A stretch of 39,402 nt of DNA, taken from NCBI GenBank assembly GCA_012514895.1, contig JAAYZK010000136.1:1-39402 (forward strand), given 5' to 3'. The notes beneath the pieces were generated by a model. The model was given only the letters and a program-made list of their open reading frames with translations. It was not told where the DNA came from and made no database searches. The translations under genes and the position numbers were made by a program. How positions within the stretch are numbered: position 1 is the stretch's first letter; the number at the start of each line of letters is the position of its first letter. Positions 34,040 to 39,402 of the stretch are shown here, piece by piece. This stretch comes from Planctomycetota bacterium. Its GTDB lineage: Bacteria > Planctomycetota > Phycisphaerae > SM23-33 > FEN-1343.

Positions 34040-34245
34040 GGTTGATTCCTATTTGCACCGCATCGTCCGCCCCGGGTGCGCAGGGGCTCACACAGATACA
34101 GACGCGGTAAGGGGCAAAACGTTTCGGCCTTTGTGCGATTTTTCTTCCGCGTCGCAAACGGCTTGCATTTTGCGGAGCCGCCGGGCAGCATCATGGAATC
34201 GTGTTGTTCTGCCGCCATCGACCTTCACGTTGGAGGATGCCGACC

Positions 34246-34914
34246 ATGCGTGAGTACCGGATCGAACGCACACCCACCCCCCCGCCGCTGTCAGGCGACG
34301 TGGAGGGGACGCCCTGGGCCGACGCCCAGGTGCTCCAGATTGACACCTACCCCTGGTACAAAGGCGGCGTCAAGCAGCCCACCGCCGTGCGCCTGCTCTA
34401 CGACGACGACGCCCTCTACACCCAGTTCCACTGCCGCGACCGGCACATCTCGGCCGAGCGGACCGAGCTGAACAGCACCGTCTGCCTGGACAGTTGCGTG
34501 GAGCTGTTCGCCACCGTCGACCCCAAAGCCGGCCCGGACTACTTCAACCTCGAGATGAACTGCTGCGGCGTGTTCCTGATGGGCTACGGCCCCGCCCGCC
34601 GCCCGCGCTCGGCCATCGACCAGACGTGGGCGAAGCGCGTCGAGATCGTCACGTCCGTCCCCGGACCCACGAAGGCCGAGTCGGACCGGGACGAGAGCTG
34701 GTGGGCCGCGGTGCGCCTGTCGTGGGACCTGCTGAGCCACCTGGCCGGCAAGCCCGTCCGCCCGTCCGCCGGCACCGAGTGGCGCGGCAACCTCTACCGG
34801 TGCGGCGGCAAGACCGACCACCAGTTCGCCAGTTGGAATCCGATCGACACCGCCCGCTGGCCCAAGCCCGATTTCCACCAGCCCGAGTCGTTCGGGCGCA
34901 TGATCTTCGGGTAA
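34246..34914 (+). CDS. CBM9/DOMON-like carbohydrate-binding protein
   Basis: This 222-residue protein has the beta-sandwich pattern of family 9 carbohydrate-binding modules, with PWADAQVLQID near the start, AVRLLYDDDALYTQFHCRDRHI, DSCVELFATVDPKAGPDYFNLEMN and a late AAVRLSWDLL strand. There is no signal peptide, although such modules normally act outside the cell. It has no catalytic partner in the same chain. The ATG at 34246 has GGAGG at 9 bp. It ends 16 bp from the convergent stop of the UroD-like gene. A role in sensing or handling the substrate of that operon is possible. Confidence 0.75.
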   Translation: MREYRIERTPTPPPLSGDVEGTPWADAQVLQIDTYPWYKGGVKQPTAVRLLYDDDALYTQFHCRDRHISAERTELNSTVCLDSCVELFATVDPKAGPDYFNLEMNCCGVFLMGYGPARRPRSAIDQTWAKRVEIVTSVPGPTKAESDRDESWWAAVRLSWDLLSHLAGKPVRPSAGTEWRGNLYRCGGKTDHQFASWNPIDTARWPKPDFHQPESFGRMIFG

Positions 34915-34930
34915 CAGAGGCCGCCTGCGC

Positions 34931-36079
34931 TCAGTCGTAGCGGCCGAGGTCGCCGGCCAGGTCGATCATCGCCAGGTAGTTGGCGACGGCCCGCTGGGAC
35001 AGTTCGACCGTGTAGGGGCTGGCGGTGGGCGTGAGGCAGAACCGTCCGCCGGGTTTGCCCTCGGCGATCGTGCGCTCGACGAGGGCGGCGAAGGCGTCGG
35101 GGGGATCCTCGTAGACGTTGGCGATCTGGATGTTGCCCTCGACCGTCATCCGCCCGGCGGCGAGGCGCTTGGCCTGGGGCAGGGTCACGTCGCCCATGGG
35201 CGGGGCCTCGACGGGGTGGAGCATGTCGACGCCCATCGTGACGAAGTCGTTCAGAACCTTGCCCACCGAGCCGTGACAGTGGACGCGGACGAACCCGCCC
35301 ATGGCGTGGATCGCCTCGTGCAGCGGCGCGTCGTAACGGGTGACGAAGTCGCGGAAGTCCCGGGGCCCGTGCAGCGGCGGGACGGCCGCCTCGGCGCCGA
35401 CGTGCATGAAGCACAGCGGCATCCGCCGCGCCAGCCCCGACGCCGCCAGCACCGCCACGACATCGAGCTTGCGGCGGAGCATCTCGCCCAGCAGGCGATG
35501 GATCAGGTCGCGATGCTCGCAGGCCCAGATCGCCATCAGTTCGCTGCCGAGCAGTTGATGCACCTGCCCGACGGGGTCGGAGCCCAGGCTCACCATGACG
35601 ATCCCGCGATCGCCGATCCGCCGGTCCAGTTCGGCAATCGGTTCGAGGTTCGGGCGCGGCGGCAGGTAGGGCAGCGCGAGGAACCGGTCGACGTCGGCGG
35701 GATCCTTGATGAAGTGCTCGACGGGCATCGGCAGCGGGTTGGCCTTGTCGACCGCGTAGACCTGCCTCAACTCCCCGCCGTCCGTCCGGAGGCGTGTCAC
35801 GCGATGCTCGACACGGGGGTGCCCGGAGACGGGCTCGACGGACGTCGCCAGGTCCACCTCGGCCGCCGAGTCGAAGAAGCCGGTTTCGACGCCGATGGCC
35901 GCCGGCAGATCAGCCTTCTCGGCCACGGCCCGGATCACCGGGGCGTAGCTGGAGTGGCGGCCGGCCATCCACCAGTCCGTCCAGGGCCTCACGCCCATCA
36001 CGTGCAGGCCGATCCGGTCGGTCGGCCTGCCGCTCAGCAGTGCGACAAGGCGTTCGCGCGAGGTCATCGCCGCCGGCAT
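34931..36079 (-). CDS. Uroporphyrinogen-decarboxylase-like (MtaA/CmuA-type) protein
   Basis: This 382-residue TIM-barrel is of the URO-D superfamily. It starts MPAAMTSRERLVALLSGRPTDRIGLHV, like the methyltransferase branch, and lacks the substrate-binding Arg pattern of true HemE. A likely zinc site is RVHCHGSVG (H267, C268, H269) with a later E291 in HPVEAPP. Members move methyl groups between corrinoid proteins and coenzymes, or have unknown roles in planctomycete sugar operons. No corrinoid protein is encoded here. AAGGAG precedes the ATG at 36079. It is the last gene of a four-gene operon. Confidence 0.87.
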   Translation of the reverse strand: MPAAMTSRERLVALLSGRPTDRIGLHVMGVRPWTDWWMAGRHSSYAPVIRAVAEKADLPAAIGVETGFFDSAAEVDLATSVEPVSGHPRVEHRVTRLRTDGGELRQVYAVDKANPLPMPVEHFIKDPADVDRFLALPYLPPRPNLEPIAELDRRIGDRGIVMVSLGSDPVGQVHQLLGSELMAIWACEHRDLIHRLLGEMLRRKLDVVAVLAASGLARRMPLCFMHVGAEAAVPPLHGPRDFRDFVTRYDAPLHEAIHAMGGFVRVHCHGSVGKVLNDFVTMGVDMLHPVEAPPMGDVTLPQAKRLAAGRMTVEGNIQIANVYEDPPDAFAALVERTIAEGKPGGRFCLTPTASPYTVELSQRAVANYLAMIDLAGDLGRYD

Positions 36080-36107
36080 GGGCGACTCCTTCCTGACTCA
36101 GCTTGAG

Positions 36108-36130
36108 GGCTGCACCTCCGGCCTGCAGCC
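36108..36130 (-). promoter_or_regulatory. Intercistronic hairpin before the UroD-like gene
   Basis: A perfect 7-bp stem (36108-36114 with 36124-36130) with a 9-nt loop lies in the 61-bp gap after the beta-helix gene. It is possibly an mRNA processing or partial termination point. The evidence is weak. Confidence 0.3.
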
Positions 36131-36140
36131 TGCTGCCATC

Positions 36141-37436
36141 CTACACCCCGCTCAGGTCGTTGCTGGGGTCGCCGGACTGATCTTCGACCTTCCCGCCGGG
36201 GTGGTCGCAGACCTGGTTGTCGATCAGCCTGACCCGGGAAACGTCCTTGGCGAGGTAGAAGGCGTTGTACTGGTGCCGTTGGCCTTCGGGTCGGGTCTCG
36301 CGGATGGTGTTGCGTTCGAAGGTCAGGTCGTGCGTGACGCCGCGGATGTGGACGCCGGCGCAGAGGACTTCGTTGCGCCTGTCGGCGGCGAGATTCGCGG
36401 GGACCTTTGATTCCGGCGAGCCGTTGTTCTCGATGATATTCTCGCGCATCACGTTGCGGTGGGCGCCGTTGGCCTCGGTCTTGATGCGGAAGCAGATGCC
36501 GTGCTTGACGTTCTCCCAGACATGGTTGCGCGCGATGAGGTTGTCGGTGTCCTTGTGGCCGATGGAGATCCCGTTGCGGTAGAGGCGGCCGCCGTTGTGG
36601 TGGATGTCGTTGTCGGTGAACTCGCCGTGGTGGACGCCCCAGCAGAGGTACAGCCCGTCGGAGCCGTTGTGGTGGATGTGGCAGTGCCGGACGATCGTGC
36701 CGGGCGAATGGCTGCCGGGATGGATGCCGTAGTGCTTGTTGTCGTGGGCCTCGCAGTGCTCGACGAGGATGTCGCGGCACTGGCCGAAGCGAATGCCGTC
36801 GCCGTAGCAGTTTCGCGCGACGAGGTTGCGGACGGTGCAGTTGGCGCTGCGGCGGAGGTAGATGCACCCGCCCCAGAGGATGTCGCCCTCGTAGCTCATC
36901 GCGTCGTGGTTGTCGGGCTCGCCGTCGAGGACGAGGCCGTCGACGAGGGCGTTCTCGACCTCGAAGGAGTGCACGAGGGGGAAATAGTTGACGATGATCG
37001 CGCCGTTTTCGGCGATCCAGTCGTTGACGATGTAGTCGTGCACGTGGAGGGTTCCATCGACGATATCGACGACGGTCAGGGGCATGGAGATGCTGCCGCC
37101 GCGTTTGGCGCGGTCTCGCAGCATGACGGCCGAGCCGACCCGCAGCCCCTCGGTGCTGACGGGCGTGATGGTGTGCTGGCCGATGTCGGCGTCGGCGGCG
37201 AGGCGGTGGGTGACGACGGGGGCGAGCTTGAAGATCGTCTCGCCCGCCACGCCGACCAGGGCGACGTTCGACCGCAGGCGGACCGGGCCGCGGAGCGTAT
37301 ACGTCCCCGGCGCGACGCGGACGGTCCCGCCGCCGCGATGGGCCAGGGCGTCCAGGGCGATCTGGATGGCGCGGTCGTCGGTGCCGACGACATCCGCGTC
37401 GGCCGGGCCGACGGTGATCTCACGAAGGGACGTCAT
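36141..37436 (-). CDS. Right-handed parallel beta-helix protein
   Basis: This 431-residue protein is made of beta-helix coils. It begins with the pectate-lyase-like cap (DDRAIQIALDALAHRGGGTVRVAPGTYTLRGPVRLRSNVALVG) and runs through coils such as NCTVRNLVARNCYGDGIRFGQCRDILVEHCEAHDNKHYGIHPGS in pattern form. His-rich turns (HCHIHHNGSDG, DNDIHHNGG) line one face. The fold is that of polysaccharide lyases, epimerases and GH28-like enzymes. There is no signal peptide, so it would act inside the cell. Catalytic residues cannot be assigned with confidence. It is third in the operon, 22 bp after the dehydrogenase gene. Confidence 0.82.
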   Translation of the reverse strand: MTSLREITVGPADADVVGTDDRAIQIALDALAHRGGGTVRVAPGTYTLRGPVRLRSNVALVGVAGETIFKLAPVVTHRLAADADIGQHTITPVSTEGLRVGSAVMLRDRAKRGGSISMPLTVVDIVDGTLHVHDYIVNDWIAENGAIIVNYFPLVHSFEVENALVDGLVLDGEPDNHDAMSYEGDILWGGCIYLRRSANCTVRNLVARNCYGDGIRFGQCRDILVEHCEAHDNKHYGIHPGSHSPGTIVRHCHIHHNGSDGLYLCWGVHHGEFTDNDIHHNGGRLYRNGISIGHKDTDNLIARNHVWENVKHGICFRIKTEANGAHRNVMRENIIENNGSPESKVPANLAADRRNEVLCAGVHIRGVTHDLTFERNTIRETRPEGQRHQYNAFYLAKDVSRVRLIDNQVCDHPGGKVEDQSGDPSNDLSGV

Positions 37437-37458
37437 GGGGGAACCTTTCCTGTCAGGG

Positions 37459-38496
37459 TCAATCCAGCGTGATCATGGCCTTGATCACGCCGTCGCGATA
37501 CTGGTCCACGAGGTCGAACGCCTCGGCGCTCTTCTCGAACGGGAAGCGGTGGGTGAGCATGAAGCCCAGGTCCACGTCGCTGCCGGCCGCCAGGTCGATC
37601 GCCGGCTGGACGCAGTGGGCCTGCCGGCGGACGTTGCGGAGGGTGATCTCCTTGCGTCGGATCTGGTCGATGGAGAAGGAGACCCGGTCCACCGGCGGGA
37701 TGCCCACCAGCATCAGCGTGCCGCCGGGCCGCAGGATGTCGATCGCCTGGTCCAGCGCCTCCTGCCGGCCGCAGCACTCGAAGACCACGTCCAGCAGCCC
37801 CGGCTCGGCCCGGGCGATGCCGGCGACGATGTCGGATGTGTCGGGATTGCCCGTCCAGTCGGCCCCGGCCCCCCTGGCCGCGGCCAGGCGCCGGTCGATC
37901 CTGTCGGTCACGTAGACGGTCGCGGCCCCGGCCTGGCGGGCGGGAATCAGGCAACTCAGGCCGATCGGCCCGACGCCCAGAATGCCCACCTTCGCCCCCT
38001 TCATCGGGACCGACTGGCGGACCGAATACACGCCGATCGACAGCGGCTCGACCAGCGCCGCTTCGTCCAGCGACAGCGACTGGGGCACCGGGAAGCAGCA
38101 CTCCGAAGGCATCACCAGCCATTCGCACAGGCACCCGTCGCCCTGGCCCGGCGTACCCAGGAAGCTCAGGTTGCGGCAGGTGTTGACCCGCCCCATGCGG
38201 CACTGGTCGCACTTGAAGCACGACTGGGCCGGCTCGACGGCGATCCGGTCGCCGGGCTTGACGTTCCTGACGGCCGACCCGACCTGCTCGACGACGCCGG
38301 AGCACTCGTGGCCGACCCGGTAGGGATACTGCACCACCTGCGAGCCGATCCGGCCGGCCGTGTAGTAGTGCACGTCCGAACCGCACACGCCCACCCGCTT
38401 CACCCGGATCAACACGTCGTTGTCCGACCGCATCACCGGCTCGGGCACCTCCCGCATCTCCATCTTCCGAATGCCCGTCAGAACCATGGCTTTCAT
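37459..38496 (-). CDS. Zinc-dependent polyol/threonine-type dehydrogenase (MDR family)
   Basis: This 345-residue protein is of the sorbitol/threonine dehydrogenase group. Catalytic zinc ligands are C38 (GVCGSD), H63-E64 (GHECSG) and E150 (VEPLS). The structural zinc Cys are C93, C96, C99 and C107. The nucleotide site is GVGPIG (174-179), with D198 after the second strand, favouring NAD over NADP. It would oxidise a secondary alcohol of a sugar or polyol. The ATG is 3 bp after the aldolase stop, with GGAG inside that gene's end. The substrate is unknown. Confidence 0.92.
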   Translation of the reverse strand: MKAMVLTGIRKMEMREVPEPVMRSDNDVLIRVKRVGVCGSDVHYYTAGRIGSQVVQYPYRVGHECSGVVEQVGSAVRNVKPGDRIAVEPAQSCFKCDQCRMGRVNTCRNLSFLGTPGQGDGCLCEWLVMPSECCFPVPQSLSLDEAALVEPLSIGVYSVRQSVPMKGAKVGILGVGPIGLSCLIPARQAGAATVYVTDRIDRRLAAARGAGADWTGNPDTSDIVAGIARAEPGLLDVVFECCGRQEALDQAIDILRPGGTLMLVGIPPVDRVSFSIDQIRRKEITLRNVRRQAHCVQPAIDLAAGSDVDLGFMLTHRFPFEKSAEAFDLVDQYRDGVIKAMITLD

Positions 38497-38499
38497 GGG

Positions 38500-39216
38500 C
38501 TACTCCTCGAAGTACAAGTCGACCAACGACTTATTGACGCCCGGCGCCCCGAACATCGGGAGATTCCGGGTCTTGATGATATTGTCCAGGTTCGCCACAT
38601 CGTCGCGGCTGATCTCCTTGACGGACCCGACCGCCATGGCCTGCAGCAGCGAGACCGACGTCATCTCCAGCAGCTCGGTGAGCATCATTGCCCAGGCGAT
38701 GTCCCGGGGCGTCATGATGACCAGCCCATGGTTCTCCATCAGGAACGCATTGTACCTGCGCAGGTACGGCAGGAAGTGGTCGGCCAGGCGCTGGGTGAGC
38801 GGTTCGCCGTAAGGCACGACCGGCACCGGGCCGACCTCGGTGGTCGTCTCCGGAAAGACCGGCCGCATCAGGAGGTTGGGGCCGGCTATGATCGCAAATG
38901 CCCCTGTCATCGGGGGATGGCAGTGGATCACCGCGTTGATATCCGGCCGGTCGCGGAAGAAGTTGACGTACATGGGCGTCTCCCCGGTCGGCCGGCGGGC
39001 GCCCTCGGCGACGGTGCCGTCGGGCCGGAGGAAGACGACGTCGGCGGCGGTGATGTCGCCCTTGTTCATCTGGGTGGGCGTGATGAGAATCAGGTCGTCT
39101 TCGAGCTTCCAGGCGAGGTTCCAGCCGTGGCCGGTGACGTACATCAGCTCGCTGAGGCGCCCGCAGACGCGGACGAACCGGGCGACCTGGGGGGCATATT
39201 TCTCGACAAACTTCAT
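38500..39216 (-). CDS. Class II aldolase/epimerase-like protein (FucA/AraD fold)
   Basis: This 238-residue protein has the class II aldolase fold. Zinc ligands are H98 and H100 (IHCHPP) and H163 (ENHGLV). The catalytic acid/base is E79 in GETPMYVNFF. The size fits fuculose- or rhamnulose-phosphate aldolases, while ribulose-phosphate 4-epimerases share the same site. The GTP-like phosphate pocket residues cannot be judged by eye. It is first in the operon; GGAGGAG precedes the ATG. With the dehydrogenase it suggests a sugar or sugar-acid breakdown route. Confidence 0.9.
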   Translation of the reverse strand: MKFVEKYAPQVARFVRVCGRLSELMYVTGHGWNLAWKLEDDLILITPTQMNKGDITAADVVFLRPDGTVAEGARRPTGETPMYVNFFRDRPDINAVIHCHPPMTGAFAIIAGPNLLMRPVFPETTTEVGPVPVVPYGEPLTQRLADHFLPYLRRYNAFLMENHGLVIMTPRDIAWAMMLTELLEMTSVSLLQAMAVGSVKEISRDDVANLDNIIKTRNLPMFGAPGVNKSLVDLYFEE

Positions 39217-39272
39217 CGCTCCTCCGTGGCGTGCGGGGTTGAAAACGGACGCTCAGGGTGAATACTTGCTCC

Positions 39273-39310
39273 ATTATGACAACCCCGCCGGGCCGGTCAA
39301 CGCCCGGCGG
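39273..39310 (-). promoter_or_regulatory. Promoter with overlapping dyad for the aldolase operon
   Basis: TTGACC (39295-39300) and CATAAT (39273-39278) on the minus strand are 16 bp apart. A perfect 9-bp dyad (39285-39293 with 39302-39310) has the -35 element in its 8-nt centre, as expected of a repressor or activator site. The predicted start is near 39266. Bases 39311-39402 hold nothing else I recognise. Confidence 0.5.
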
Positions 39311-39402
39311 AAAGACTGGCGGATAAGCGACACAGGCCCGGGGCCGGCCGTCGACCGGCTCACAGCACCGGCCCGATGGGTCGCGGCCCGCGAGAAAAGG
39401 AG

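Noticed and set aside
34919-34945. 6-bp dyad GGCCGC/GCGGCC between the CBM9-like and UroD-like genes as a terminator.
   Set aside because: The stem is short with a 15-nt loop and no T-tract, and overlaps the UroD-like coding end.

Overview
The window is high-GC bacterial chromosome, most likely from a member of the Planctomycetota (Phycisphaerae-like). This is inferred from the mix of genes: a secreted-type DUF362 protein ending in dockerin-like EF-hand repeats, a uroporphyrinogen-decarboxylase-like methyltransferase beside a parallel beta-helix protein, a DUF3604 protein, a full type II secretion operon and a short PheT. No rRNA, tRNA or CRISPR array was seen, so the assignment rests on gene content alone.

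Layout. 1-2.1 kb: a decayed RAYT-type transposase remnant, then an RRM protein and a cold-shock protein, both on the minus strand; the cold-shock gene has a good sigma70 promoter and a long structured leader. 2.1-6.9 kb: a redox/nitrosative-stress type cluster with a small membrane protein, a NapH-like polyferredoxin, a convergent Rrf2 regulator, and a divergent ric (di-iron Fe-S repair protein) directly followed by a Ni-CO dehydrogenase (cooS-like) gene. 6.9-12.3 kb: the DUF362-dockerin protein, a small DUF4242-like protein, pheT without pheS beside it, and a small possible ribbon-helix-helix protein. 12.4-17.3 kb: a DUF3604 (PHP-like) protein whose start codon lies inside a perfect 18-bp inverted repeat, a dihydroorotate-dehydrogenase-like flavoprotein lacking the usual catalytic Cys, a region of about 0.8 kb without a recognisable gene, and an outer-membrane barrel with a textbook terminator.

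17.3-34 kb: one long minus-strand type II secretion operon in the order gspE, BamE-like lipoprotein, gspF, G, H, I, J, K, L, M, C, D, beta-propeller lipoprotein, followed by a secreted GH39-like glycosidase that is a possible substrate. Most junctions overlap by 4 bp (ATGA or GTGA). Two junctions, F/G and H/I, are opened up by related AT-richer palindromic elements built of 7-nt units. Copy A at H/I is flanked by a 14/15-bp direct repeat that duplicated the stop/start junction, so both genes stayed intact. This is the most unusual structure in the window.

34-39.4 kb: a plus-strand CBM9-like protein converges on a four-gene minus-strand operon: class II aldolase, polyol-type zinc dehydrogenase, right-handed beta-helix protein and UroD-like methyltransferase. 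It looks like a carbohydrate or methylated-compound catabolic unit of unknown substrate. Promoters, hairpins and operators were found by eye; spacings were counted on the sequence, but none has been tested.
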